Of a DNA stretch of 64,000 nucleotides, positions 49,730-58,264 are shown in pieces. Below the pieces are notes generated by a model. That model saw only the letters and a list, made by a program, of their open reading frames with translations, searched no databases and was not told the origin of the DNA. Position 1 is the first letter of the stretch. Every line of letters starts with the position of its first letter. Location: assembly GCA_944383855.1 (NCBI GenBank), contig CALWRB010000042.1, positions 35,142 through 99,141 of the forward strand. Reading direction: 5' to 3'. The position numbers and the translations under genes are program-made. This DNA is from an uncultured Lachnospiraceae bacterium. GTDB lineage: Bacteria > Bacillota > Clostridia > Lachnospirales > Anaerotignaceae.

Positions 49730-51226
49730 ATGCGCTTATCTTCTTCCTTGGAGGAAAATATCCAAAGACTGGACGCGGATTTTCAAAACTGCGGCGATGT
49801 GGTGAAGCGCCGTTTTGAGGTGGGCAAAGGAAAAGGACAGCTGTATATGCTGTATATCGATAACATTATCAGCAACGATGCGGTGCAGTCTTCGATCATG
49901 ACCAATGTAATGAACCGCTGCGAGATGACCGAGCAAACAGGTGCTTTGGACGCATTGTTAGAGGGTGTCATTACGATCGGCGAGGTGAAAAAAGTAACGA
50001 CGATCGAAGAAGTGGAAGAAGGTGTACTGCTTGGAGATACACTGCTTTTGATGGAGGGCAATGACTTTGCGCTGCAGGCGACTACCAAACAGTTCCCGAC
50101 CAGGGGCGTTGGGACCGCACAGACGGAAGTAGTGGTACAGGGACCGAAAGACGCTTTTACGGAATTGCTGAGTTTTAATATCGTATTGATCCGCCGCAGG
50201 ATACGAGATGTGCGGCTGAAAGTCAAGCGGAAAAAAATCGGGCTGCGCAGCAAAGGCGATGCGGCACTGATGTATCTGGAGGATATTGTACGCCCGGGAG
50301 TGCTCGAAACCGTGGAAAGGCAACTGGAGCAAATGGATACGGACGCGTTGTTGGACAGCGGCTATGCGGAGCAGCTTTTAGAGCCGAAACAATCTTCGCC
50401 GTTTCCGCTTTTGCAGATGACAGAACGACCGGATAAAGCATCTGCCGCATTGATGGAAGGCAGGATCGTTCTGGTGCTCGATAATACGCCGTTTGTGATT
50501 CTTCTGCCGACGACGATGCATTTGTTTTTTCAGGCGGCGGAGGATTATTATGACCGTTGGCAGATGATGAGTTTTCTGCGTGTGATACGTTATTTGGCGG
50601 CGTTTTTGGCAGTTGCGCTGCCGGGATTGTATATCGCGATGGTTGCGTTTCACCCGCAGATGCTGCCGGCTGCGCTTGCGTTAAAGATCGCTGCCACAAG
50701 AAACGGGATTCCGCTTTCTGTGGTTACAGAAGTGATATTGATGGAAGGCGCATTTGAACTGCTCCGAGAGGCAGGAATCCGCCTGCCTTCCCCTGTCAGC
50801 TCCACCATCGGCATTGTCGGCGGTATCATCATCGGTTCGGCGGCGGTGGAGGCAGGTATCGTAAGCCCTATGGTAGTCATTTTATCCTCTTTGACGGGGA
50901 TTTGTACGTTTGTGATTCCGAATCCTTCTTTGGTGACGGCACTGCGTTTGGTGAAGTATCCGGTGATACTGCTTTCTGCCATCTGGGGACTGTTTGGTCT
51001 GTGGGTAGGTCTTTTTCTGCTGTTGGTGCATCTGGCGGGGTTAAAAAGTTACGGTATCCCGTATCTGTATCCGTTTTGTGCGGCATCGGTAGAGGATTAT
51101 ACGGAACTGGAGGACAGTATTGTGCGTTTTCCGTTAACGATACTGCACAAACGCTCCATTTTTGCCAAAGACGGCGGCAAAACGGCGCAAAAAGGAGGGA
51201 AGCAGTGTGTTTTCAGAAAACGATAA
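49730..51226 (+). CDS. Spore germination protein, GerAA/GerKA family
   Basis: 498 residues. A soluble N-terminal domain (about 1-270) carries family motifs (YIDNIISNDAVQSSI, LLEGVITIGEVKKV, GPKDAFTELLSFNIVLIRRRIRD), followed by four or five helices. It is the A subunit of a nutrient germinant receptor in the spore inner membrane. Start ATG at 49730 with a GGCGGGTG site. It overlaps the B subunit gene by 20 nt. SpoVAF is a close relative, but the following gerAB and gerAC genes show this is a receptor. Confidence 0.93.
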   Translation: MRLSSSLEENIQRLDADFQNCGDVVKRRFEVGKGKGQLYMLYIDNIISNDAVQSSIMTNVMNRCEMTEQTGALDALLEGVITIGEVKKVTTIEEVEEGVLLGDTLLLMEGNDFALQATTKQFPTRGVGTAQTEVVVQGPKDAFTELLSFNIVLIRRRIRDVRLKVKRKKIGLRSKGDAALMYLEDIVRPGVLETVERQLEQMDTDALLDSGYAEQLLEPKQSSPFPLLQMTERPDKASAALMEGRIVLVLDNTPFVILLPTTMHLFFQAAEDYYDRWQMMSFLRVIRYLAAFLAVALPGLYIAMVAFHPQMLPAALALKIAATRNGIPLSVVTEVILMEGAFELLREAGIRLPSPVSSTIGIVGGIIIGSAAVEAGIVSPMVVILSSLTGICTFVIPNPSLVTALRLVKYPVILLSAIWGLFGLWVGLFLLLVHLAGLKSYGIPYLYPFCAASVEDYTELEDSIVRFPLTILHKRSIFAKDGGKTAQKGGKQCVFRKR

Positions 51227-52286
51227 ACTCTCGTCCGTACAGACGACCGCACTGTTTTTGTTGCAGTGTATCTCGATGTCGGTTTTGTTTTTGCCGGCGC
51301 GTACGGCGGCGCAGGCGGGCAATGGCGCGTGGGTATCTGTAGGGATCGGTGCGGCACTTGCCGCGATTTGGGCATTTTTTTTATGGAAGGCTTCCTCTTG
51401 CCGTATGCCGTTTGGAATGCTGCTTTGCCGCGCGTTTGGAAAGCCGCTCGGTGTGGGGATCGGTATGTTGTTTTGCGCAAAACTGCTGTGGGAGGCTGCA
51501 GCAGAGGCAAGACTGTTTTGTGAGGCGGTACGTCAGATCTTGCTGCCGCGGACCCCTGTGACGGCAACGCTGCTGTTGCTGCTGTTTCTTTGTGCGACGC
51601 TTGCGGCAAAAGGAATTGAAACCATTGGCAGGACGGCTGAGATTTTGGTGGTATTGGTGTTTTTGCCGTTGATTTTGGTGCTGGTGGCGGCTATCTGGAC
51701 GGCGGGCAGTATTCCGCGGGGCGATTTTACGGCAAAAGAGGCGCTCAGCGGCGTTTTGCCTGCGGTGGGCAGTTTTCGCGGCTTGCAGTTTTTTCTGTTT
51801 TTGGCGCCGTTTGCCGCGAAGGCGGAGCGCAGCCGTAAAAAAAGCGTTGCGGCAGTATTGCTGTTGGGTGGATTGTTCACCGTGATTGTATGGCTGGCAT
51901 TGGGGGTATATGGCAGTGAGGAAATCACAAGACGGATATTTCCGACATTGGAGTTATTGGACCGCGTCAGTGTCAGCGGTGTTTTTATGACCGGAGCGGA
52001 AGGCTTTTTGCTTTGGTTTTGGCTGGTGGGGTGTGTGGTGCTCATTTCCTCCTGTTTGCTTTTTGCGGGCAGTTTTCTGGGAAAGATGCGGCTGCAAAAG
52101 CTTCCGATCTGTTACCCGCTGGCGTTGATCGTATTTTTGGCGGCATATGCGGTATTGCCGTTTACCCAAATGTATCTGCTGTGGCAGAAAACATTACCTT
52201 GGCTTGACTTGGTGTTTGTGCTGATTTTGCCTTTGGCGCTGTGGCTGCGGCGAAAATTTGCAAAAAGAGAGGAGATGGCGCCTTGA
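51207..52286 (+). CDS. Spore germination protein, GerAB/GerKB family permease
   Basis: 359 residues with about ten helices, of the APC superfamily (endospore germination permease). It starts SENDKLSSVQTTALFLLQCIS as is usual for the family. The B subunit is where the germinant amino acid or sugar binds. The start is GTG at 51207 with AAAGGAGGG at 7 nt; an earlier ATG in frame has no ribosome site and lies deep within gerAA. It overlaps gerAC by 4 nt. Confidence 0.91.
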   Translation: MFSENDKLSSVQTTALFLLQCISMSVLFLPARTAAQAGNGAWVSVGIGAALAAIWAFFLWKASSCRMPFGMLLCRAFGKPLGVGIGMLFCAKLLWEAAAEARLFCEAVRQILLPRTPVTATLLLLLFLCATLAAKGIETIGRTAEILVVLVFLPLILVLVAAIWTAGSIPRGDFTAKEALSGVLPAVGSFRGLQFFLFLAPFAAKAERSRKKSVAAVLLLGGLFTVIVWLALGVYGSEEITRRIFPTLELLDRVSVSGVFMTGAEGFLLWFWLVGCVVLISSCLLFAGSFLGKMRLQKLPICYPLALIVFLAAYAVLPFTQMYLLWQKTLPWLDLVFVLILPLALWLRRKFAKREEMAP

Positions 52287-53296
52287 TACGCGGCAGGTGG
52301 AAAAAATGCAGCTGCGCTTTGGCGGCGGTGTTATGTTTGAGCGGCTGTTGGGACAGCTATGACCCCGAGGACAGGCGATATATTTTTTCTGTTGGGGTGG
52401 AAAGAAGCGAGGAGCAGTATCGCTTTTCGTTTGTCAATGCGGCAAAACAAGAAGAAGAAGCGGAAATTTACAGCGTGGAGGCGGACAGTCTTGCGGAAGC
52501 TTGCGCTCTGGCAGAGAAAGAGGCTTCGGGACATATTTATCTGGGGCAGTGGAAAACGATCCTACTGGGAGAGAGCCTGCTTGCGGAGGCGGACGCACTT
52601 ACGGCACTGTTAGATGAAGTGGAGCGAAACAGTGAAGTGCCTGCAAAGGTGATGGTGCTTGCGGCAAATGAGGCGCAGCAGAGCGTGGAACAGTTGGCAA
52701 AAGAGGACGGCGGGTTATTTTTATGGGAATTTTATCAAAACACGGCGGAGCATATGGCGATCGTCAAAGGAGTCGATCTGGACAGCCTTTCTGCCGCGTT
52801 CACAAGACAAGACGGGTATGCTATCGTACCAAGGATCGTACTGACGGAAGAAAATCGGATCGCACTGGACGGCTGCAGCCTTTTGCTGCCTGATGGCGGA
52901 AGCGTGGTATGGGATACAGCGAAGGAGCGGGGGTATCTGTTTTTGCAGGGGAAAGGGGAAGGCGCGTTTTTGGAGATCGAGGAGGGGGAAACGCGACTGC
53001 CGTTTTCCGTAACGAAGGTGAAAGGCAGTACGGAACTGACGGATAGTGCTTGTCGTGTGAATTTGGAGGTTTGGGGGCAGGTATTGGGCGGTATTTCGGA
53101 CGAGGCATTCGAGCGGGAGCGGATAGAGGAAATAGAAAAAGCGGCTGCATTACGCATAAAACAGGAAATGGAAAATACAATAAAAACAGCGGAGGAGGCA
53201 GGCGCACTGTCTGTTTTACGACCGGACGGCGAAGTGCGGGAAAATTGGGAGATTTCTGTTTTTGTGACAGCGACTTCTATTGGCAGAAAAAAATAG
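52283..53296 (+). CDS. Spore germination lipoprotein, GerAC/GerKC family
   Basis: 337 residues. Lipobox LCLSGC ends a short signal (about residue 20), followed by the GerAC-typical CWDSYDPEDRRYIFSVGVER. The C-terminal domain is mixed alpha/beta. It completes the receptor. The start is TTG at 52283, overlapping the gerAB stop (TTGA), with GAGAGGAG 8 nt upstream. Tight coupling along gerAA-AB-AC should keep subunit ratios equal. Confidence 0.91.
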   Translation: MIRGRWKKCSCALAAVLCLSGCWDSYDPEDRRYIFSVGVERSEEQYRFSFVNAAKQEEEAEIYSVEADSLAEACALAEKEASGHIYLGQWKTILLGESLLAEADALTALLDEVERNSEVPAKVMVLAANEAQQSVEQLAKEDGGLFLWEFYQNTAEHMAIVKGVDLDSLSAAFTRQDGYAIVPRIVLTEENRIALDGCSLLLPDGGSVVWDTAKERGYLFLQGKGEGAFLEIEEGETRLPFSVTKVKGSTELTDSACRVNLEVWGQVLGGISDEAFERERIEEIEKAAALRIKQEMENTIKTAEEAGALSVLRPDGEVRENWEISVFVTATSIGRKK

Positions 53297-53355
53297 GTTT
53301 AAAACCGGAAAAAAACGGCAATCCTGACTGACATAGAACAGAAAGGGTGAGAAAT

Positions 53356-54033
53356 ATGCAAAAGATAACAGCGACATTGCTTGCGTGGAAAGGACTTTGG
53401 AAAAAAGAAGGCTATTTTTGGTGCATCGCGATTTTGATCGGTGTGAGCGTAAGCCTTTGTTACGGGATTTGGCTGAAACAGCGTGTTGATCCTGCGCTTT
53501 CGCTTGCGCAAAAAGTGGTGCGGTTTCATGTTTTGGCAAACAGCGACAGTGACGCGGATCAAGAACTGAAGCTTGCGGTACGAGATCGGGTACTGGAATA
53601 TTTGCGTGTGACTTTGGCAAGCAGTAACTCCAAAGAAGAAACATTACAGACATTAGACTGCTTGCAGCAGCAGATCTGCATGACGGCGGCAGAGGAGATC
53701 CAAAGGCAGGGGTATGACTATCCGGTGGCGGTTTCCTTGGTTTGGGAAAATTTCCCGGAAAGGACATATGGACAGTACACTTTTCCGGCGGGGTTTTACG
53801 ACGCTTTGCGCATCGAGATCGGTGCGGCAGAAGGGAAAAACTGGTGGTGTGTGCTGTATCCGCAGATGTGCATGGTAGATGCGGTTTGGGGATATGACAC
53901 AGAGGAAAGCCAAACATTGCTGAAAAACACACTAAGCAGAGAGGAATATCTTTTGATCTGCGAAACAAGGGAGCAAACGCAGCCGAAGATCTCTTTCGCC
54001 TCGGCAAAGTGGTTAGGGAAAGACGATGATTAA
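53356..54033 (+). CDS. spoIIR: Stage II sporulation protein R
   Basis: 225 residues. An N-terminal transmembrane or signal segment (about 22-42) is followed by the conserved VRFHVLANSDSDADQELKLAVRDRVL and the VWENFPERTYGQYTFPAGFYDALRIEIG segment. It is made in the forespore and signals across the septum to SpoIIGA so that pro-sigma-E is cut in the mother cell. ATG at 53356 is preferred over GTG three codons earlier. It lies between germination and cortex-lysis genes, an uncommon but sensible spore block. Confidence 0.93.
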   Translation: MQKITATLLAWKGLWKKEGYFWCIAILIGVSVSLCYGIWLKQRVDPALSLAQKVVRFHVLANSDSDADQELKLAVRDRVLEYLRVTLASSNSKEETLQTLDCLQQQICMTAAEEIQRQGYDYPVAVSLVWENFPERTYGQYTFPAGFYDALRIEIGAAEGKNWWCVLYPQMCMVDAVWGYDTEESQTLLKNTLSREEYLLICETREQTQPKISFASAKWLGKDDD

Positions 54034-54051
54034 AACGGGGGGAGCGGCAGC

Positions 54052-54768
54052 ATGAAAAAATACGGACAATGGGCGGTATGGAGTGTTTTTTTGGTATGCT
54101 GCCTCTTTCTTTGCTTTGATTGTGCACAGGAATTGAAACAGGGGCAACAGAGCGTATCTGTCGCAAGCTTAGTCAGCTGGGGCACCAGAGGGGAACTGGT
54201 GCGCGAGGTACAGCAGGCTTTGGCACAAAGAGGGTATGACGTAGGCAGTGTAGACGGGATCTACGGCATTCGTACTTATGAAGCGATCGTGCAGTTTCAG
54301 ACGGATAACGGTCTGACACCGGACGGCATTGCGGGAAGCGCCACCTTATCGGCACTGGGGATCCCTTTTGGTACAGGGACCAGCGGTTTAACGGAAAACG
54401 CAGGCAGTGATGAAGAAAGGGATCTTTATCTATTGGCATCTGTGATCCACGGCGAGGCGAGAGGAGAACCGTATGAAGGGCAGGTCGCGGTGGGGGCTGT
54501 GGTATTAAACCGTGTGGCAAGCGAAGATTTTCCGGATACCATTGAGGGTGTGATCTATCAAAGAGGTGCATTTGATGCGGTGGAGGACGGGCAAATCAGT
54601 TTGACACCGAATGAAACGGCATACCGTGCGGCAAGAGATGCACTGAACGGTTGGGACCCGACCAACGGTGCGTTATATTACTGGAATCCGGTTACGGCAA
54701 CCAGCCGATGGATTTGGACGATACCCATTACAACCGTGATCGGCAATCATGTCTTTGGCACGAAATAA
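54052..54768 (+). CDS. sleB: Spore cortex-lytic enzyme SleB
   Basis: 238 residues. Signal segment (about 8-25), a peptidoglycan-binding domain (about 42-100, GTRGELVREVQQALAQRGYDVGSVDGIYG), and a Hydrolase_2 lytic domain (about 125-238) with the catalytic glutamate in VIHGEARGEPYEGQVAVGAVVLNR. It attacks muramic-lactam-containing cortex on germination. No ypeB follows it, though ypeB is often its partner. ATG at 54052 with GGGGGGAG. Confidence 0.94.
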   Translation: MKKYGQWAVWSVFLVCCLFLCFDCAQELKQGQQSVSVASLVSWGTRGELVREVQQALAQRGYDVGSVDGIYGIRTYEAIVQFQTDNGLTPDGIAGSATLSALGIPFGTGTSGLTENAGSDEERDLYLLASVIHGEARGEPYEGQVAVGAVVLNRVASEDFPDTIEGVIYQRGAFDAVEDGQISLTPNETAYRAARDALNGWDPTNGALYYWNPVTATSRWIWTIPITTVIGNHVFGTK

Positions 54769-54769
54769 A

Positions 54770-54807
54770 AAAGCCTTTTGGGATAGTTTCCCAAAGGCTT
54801 CTTTTTT
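54770..54807. terminator. Bidirectional terminator after sleB
   Basis: AAGCCTTTTGGGA and TCCCAAAGGCTT pair with one bulge, A-run before and T7 after. Also serves the minus-strand DUF1294 gene. Confidence 0.85.
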
Positions 54808-54816
54808 TGCGTGAAG

Positions 54817-55128
54817 TTAGAATGTAACCAATTTTCCAAGCAGGAAAATAAACAGCGCGATATGCAAAATCGTGGTAAGCGTATAGACCAGAAGAAAGCT
54901 GATATGCTTTGTTTTATGGCGGAAACGAAACATACCGATCAACCCGCCGATGCCGCCGCCTAAAACGGCAAGCAGAAATAACGTGCTTTCCTGGATACGC
55001 CATTTGTTTTTTTCCGCACGGCGTTTATCCAGCCACATGGCACAAAATAACACCAGATTGGTCAGAAGATAATAGCCGATCATCACCAAAAGCGGCAGCG
55101 TGCGTATGGAAACAGTCATATCCTGCAT
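54817..55128 (-). CDS. DUF1294 family membrane protein
   Basis: 103 residues with three hydrophobic segments. The family signature is clear: WLDKRRAEKNKWRIQESTLF, then GGGIGGLIGMFRFRHKTKH. The function is unknown. It is the last gene of the rodA-mgsA transcript, only 3 nt after mgsA. Start is ATG with a weak site at the mgsA end. Confidence 0.85.
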   Translation of the reverse strand: MQDMTVSIRTLPLLVMIGYYLLTNLVLFCAMWLDKRRAEKNKWRIQESTLFLLAVLGGGIGGLIGMFRFRHKTKHISFLLVYTLTTILHIALFIFLLGKLVTF

Positions 55129-55131
55129 GAA

Positions 55132-55527
55132 TTATCTCACCACATTTCTCCAGTCCAGATCGCCTCTGTCCAATGCCAGAAGCAGAGCTTCCGCTGTGGC
55201 GAGGTTGGTCGCCAAAGGAATGTTATGCATGTCGCAAAGGCGCAGAATGGAGCCAAACTCCGCTTCATAGTTCTGCGGGGAAACGGGATCGCGCAGAAAG
55301 ATCATCAGGTCGATATCGTTATTGACGACCTGTGCGCCCAGCTGCTGCTCGCCGCCAAGTCTGCCGGAAAGATATTTATGCACCAAAAGATTGGTCGTTT
55401 CCTCTACCAATCGACCTGTGGTGCCGGTAGCGAATAACTCATGCTTACAAAGGATATGGCGGTAAGCGATGCATAAATTTTCCATCAGCTTCTTTTTATT
55501 ATCGTGTGCGATCAAACCAATTTTCAT
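55132..55527 (-). CDS. mgsA: Methylglyoxal synthase homologue with altered active site
   Basis: 131 residues, full-length MGS fold: MKIGLIAHDNKKK, the phosphate loop FATGTTGRL (about 32-40), SGRLGGEQQLGA (about 54-64) and DLMIFLRDP (73-81). True enzymes turn dihydroxyacetone phosphate into methylglyoxal with a GGDQQ aspartate (E. coli Asp71) and a His98/Asp101 pair. Here, by hand alignment, these are E60, Y87 and E90. The phosphate loop is kept. It may be a weak enzyme or a phosphate-metabolite sensor. It starts one base before the rodA stop ends, so the two are coupled. Confidence 0.82.
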   Translation of the reverse strand: MKIGLIAHDNKKKLMENLCIAYRHILCKHELFATGTTGRLVEETTNLLVHKYLSGRLGGEQQLGAQVVNNDIDLMIFLRDPVSPQNYEAEFGSILRLCDMHNIPLATNLATAEALLLALDRGDLDWRNVVR

Positions 55528-56679
55528 TTATGTGACCCCCTCAAATAAAGATCTGGAACGTCGTTTTCCTATATTTAACACCAGACCGACAGCGATCATG
55601 TTGGTCCACATGGAGCTGCCGCCGTAACTGACAAAAGGAAGTGAGATACCGGTGTTGGGCAAAATGCCTGTCACAACGCCGACATTGACGAACGTCTGGA
55701 AGGCAAACATGCCTGCAATACCTGCCGCGATGAACTGGCTGAAAGTATCTCTGGTAGATATTGCTATTACTATACAACGAAATACGATAAAAAGCAATAC
55801 GCATAATACACCAATACAGCCGATAAAGCCGAATTCCTCACCGATCACGGAGAAAATAAAGTCATTATGCGGCTCTGGCAGGTAACTTAGCTGATTGAGT
55901 GTACCCTGGAACAGACCTTTTCCCATCAGCTGACCGGAGCCGATGGCACTAATCGATTTTTCCGTCTGATAGTACAGACTGGGATCGCGGGTAGGGTCCA
56001 CAAACGCCAAGATACGGTTAAACTGGTGCTGTGCGAGAATTTTATCCATCAAAAGCGGGTCTTCTCTGCTGACGTCCCAAAGTACGAACAGTAAAATCGG
56101 GACACAAACGATCAATACATTGCGGATCAGCCGATAATTCAACCCTGCCACAAACAGCAGAATGCATAATATCGCTGTATTGACCATAGCGGCGGAAAGC
56201 GCCGGCTGTTTTAAAATCAGCAGTATCGGCACTGCCGTGATCAGCACGATAACGGCAAGAAAGGAAAAGTCATCGATCCGTTCTTTATGATCGGACAGTA
56301 TTTTCGAGAGTACGAAGATCATGATGAGCTTACAAAACTCCGATGGCTGTATGGTCATGCCGCCGATCTCGATCCAACGTGTTGCGCCGTTGCCCTCTTT
56401 GCCGATAAACAGCACCGCCAGCAAAAGCAAAAGATTAGCGATATACAGCGGAATATAGAACTGGGAGATATACTCATAATCTACCCAGGAAGCGACTAAC
56501 ATCAGAACCAGACCCATCAGAAAAAAGGCGATCTGTTTCAAAACGGTGCCGTAGCCTTCTCCCAGATTGACATGGGTGGCGCTGGCGATGCAGACCATAC
56601 CGAACAGCGCCAGTACGCAGACGGCGGCGATCAGCCAGTAATCCATGTTTTGGATCAGTTTTCGAAACGATAAAAGCAT
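55528..56679 (-). CDS. rodA: Rod-shape SEDS glycosyltransferase RodA
   Basis: 383 residues with about ten helices. SEDS-family peptidoglycan polymerase: IEIGGMTIQPSEFCKLIMIFVLSKIL (about 105-130), the loop ending HNDFIFSVIGEEFGFIG (about 275), and the C-terminal GISLPFVSYGGSSMWTNMIAVGLVLNI. It works with the class B PBP encoded at 58937 to build the side wall. It follows the Min genes on the same strand but behind a terminator-like hairpin, so it may have its own promoter. FtsW/SpoVE are relatives; context favours RodA. Confidence 0.9.
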   Translation of the reverse strand: MLLSFRKLIQNMDYWLIAAVCVLALFGMVCIASATHVNLGEGYGTVLKQIAFFLMGLVLMLVASWVDYEYISQFYIPLYIANLLLLLAVLFIGKEGNGATRWIEIGGMTIQPSEFCKLIMIFVLSKILSDHKERIDDFSFLAVIVLITAVPILLILKQPALSAAMVNTAILCILLFVAGLNYRLIRNVLIVCVPILLFVLWDVSREDPLLMDKILAQHQFNRILAFVDPTRDPSLYYQTEKSISAIGSGQLMGKGLFQGTLNQLSYLPEPHNDFIFSVIGEEFGFIGCIGVLCVLLFIVFRCIVIAISTRDTFSQFIAAGIAGMFAFQTFVNVGVVTGILPNTGISLPFVSYGGSSMWTNMIAVGLVLNIGKRRSRSLFEGVT

Positions 56680-56699
56680 GGAGAAAAAACCTCCTGTGA

Positions 56700-56726
56700 C
56701 AACTTGACAAGAGTTGTATCAAGTTG
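56700..56726 (-). repeat. Inverted and direct repeats upstream of rodA
   Basis: CAACTTGA (56700-56707) and TCAAGTTG (56719-56726) form an 8-bp inverted repeat. An additional AGTTGTAT copy lies inside and another outside. The element is directly upstream of the rodA ribosome site and could be an operator or a regulatory hairpin. Confidence 0.4.
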
Positions 56727-56737
56727 TATTTGATTTG

Positions 56738-56790
56738 AAAAAAGGCAAAGGCCGGAAAGAACATGGCTGACCGGCCCTTGCGGGTTTTTT
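56738..56790 (-). terminator. Terminator between minE and rodA
   Basis: GCAAAGGCCGG (56745-56755) pairs with CCGGCCCTTGC (56771-56781). On the minus strand it is followed by T-rich sequence (A-run 56738-56743). Confidence 0.65.
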
Positions 56791-56918
56791 TTGTACGTAA
56801 ACCCGTCAAGAAACTATCATGCTTACATGAGCAGAAGGTTGATGGGCAAGTAAAGCAGACATCAAGCAGGAAGATCAGATCTTTTTGCTGCTCGGTCTTT
56901 GTAAAAAAAGTATTCAGC

Positions 56919-57209
56919 TTAGCCCTGATTGGATTTACGCATACCTTTGATCGGGATATTTGCGTATAATACAGGGACTGTGCCGCTGTTATCATCGGAA
57001 GGTGTTTGTGTGATCTGGATATCCAATTCTTCCTCATCGATTTCCATATAGTTGGAAATGACCTTGATGATGTCTGTTTTTAACATTTCCAACACCTGGG
57101 AAGAACAGTTGACCCGATCATGCACCAAAACCAATTTTAATCTGTCTTTCGCAACGCTGCCGGAAGCAGGTGCGTTTTTCTTCTTGAAAAAACTGAAAAA
57201 ATCCAACAT
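56919..57209 (-). CDS. minE: Cell division topological specificity factor MinE
   Basis: 96 residues. The N-terminal amphipathic LDFFSFFKKKN binds membrane, KDRLKLVLVHDRVNCSSQVLEMLKTDIIKVISNYM is the MinD-interacting and anti-MinCD helix, and a C-terminal dimer domain follows. It stimulates the MinD ATPase and makes the Min system oscillate. ATG at 57209 has AAAGGA at 8 nt, better than the ATG three codons earlier. MinE in place of DivIVA fits Clostridia that use an oscillating Min system. Confidence 0.94.
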   Translation of the reverse strand: MLDFFSFFKKKNAPASGSVAKDRLKLVLVHDRVNCSSQVLEMLKTDIIKVISNYMEIDEEELDIQITQTPSDDNSGTVPVLYANIPIKGMRKSNQG

Positions 57210-57244
57210 ATCATACATCCTTTCTGCTGCCCTGAGCGTAGTTA

Positions 57245-58042
57245 TCAGTGACGGAACAGGTTTTTCAATTTATCGATGAAGGTTTCCTGTTTTTCTTCAA
57301 AGGACATGATGGGGACTTCTTCGCCCAACAGACGCTGTACGATATTGCGGTAAGCTTGTCCCGCTTTGGACTCTTGGCTGCTGACTGCGGGCTCGCCTTT
57401 ATTGGTCGCGATAACGATGCTTTCGTCGTCCGGAACAACACCCAGAATATCGATTGCAAGGATCTCTGTGACATCTTCAATATTCATCATATCGCCGCGC
57501 TGCACCAGATCCACACGCAGACGGTTTAAGATCAAAGTAGGGTCGTTCAGACCGTTTGCCTCCAAAAGACCGATGATACGATCCGCATCACGAACAGCGG
57601 AAACTTCCGGTGTGGTGACAACGATCGCTCTGTCTGCGCCGGCAATGGCGTTTTTGAAGCCTTGCTCGATACCGGCGGGGCAGTCGATGATAATAAAATC
57701 AAAACCTTCTTCTTTCAAGCTTTCGCAAAGTTTCTGCATCTGTTCGGGAGAAACCGCGTCTTTATCTCTGGTTTGTGCCGCGGGCAAAAGGAAAAGTCCG
57801 TCAAAACGCTTGTCCTTGATCAAAGCCTGTTTCAGACGGCAGTTGCCTTCCACAACATCGACCAGATCGTAAACGATCCTGTTTTCCAGACCCATGACGA
57901 CATCCAGATTACGCAGTCCGATGTCCGCGTCGACCAATGCTACTTTTTTACCTAAAATCGCAAGGCCGCAGCCTAAGTTTGCGCTTGTTGTGGTTTTGCC
58001 AACGCCACCCTTGCCGCTGGTAATAACGATTACTTCGCTCAT
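57245..58042 (-). CDS. minD: Septum site-determining ATPase MinD
   Basis: 265 residues. Deviant Walker A GKGGVGKTT (about 10-18), VDADIGLRNLDVVMGLENR (about 37), IIDCPAGIEQGF (about 118) and a C-terminal membrane-targeting amphipathic helix (FIDKLKNLFRH). It recruits MinC to the membrane. Start ATG with AGGGGGAAC. It is separated from minC by 222 nt without a gene, an unusual gap inside the min operon. Confidence 0.96.
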   Translation of the reverse strand: MSEVIVITSGKGGVGKTTTSANLGCGLAILGKKVALVDADIGLRNLDVVMGLENRIVYDLVDVVEGNCRLKQALIKDKRFDGLFLLPAAQTRDKDAVSPEQMQKLCESLKEEGFDFIIIDCPAGIEQGFKNAIAGADRAIVVTTPEVSAVRDADRIIGLLEANGLNDPTLILNRLRVDLVQRGDMMNIEDVTEILAIDILGVVPDDESIVIATNKGEPAVSSQESKAGQAYRNIVQRLLGEEVPIMSFEEKQETFIDKLKNLFRH

Positions 58043-58264
58043 TTATGTTCCCCCTAATCTTGAAAAGAGTTTTTCTGTTGGAAACAGCTTTTTGGACAGT
58101 GTACCTACCGCATTCGACGGGAAACGCACACCCCCAAAAGGACAGAATTTTTCCAAACCTATGAAAAAGAGATATCTATTACTATATTAACAAAAATATA
58201 TTTGTTTTGCATCTGTTTTTTTTAGCAAAGCAAAATTAAATTTCCCGTTTTTCGACAGCATTTT
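58043..58264 (-). other. 222-nt gap between minC and minD
   Basis: AT-rich on the minC side, then a pyrimidine/purine-skewed part with CCCCC runs near 58130. No ORF, clear terminator or good promoter found. It may contain a second promoter for minDE. Confidence 0.35.
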
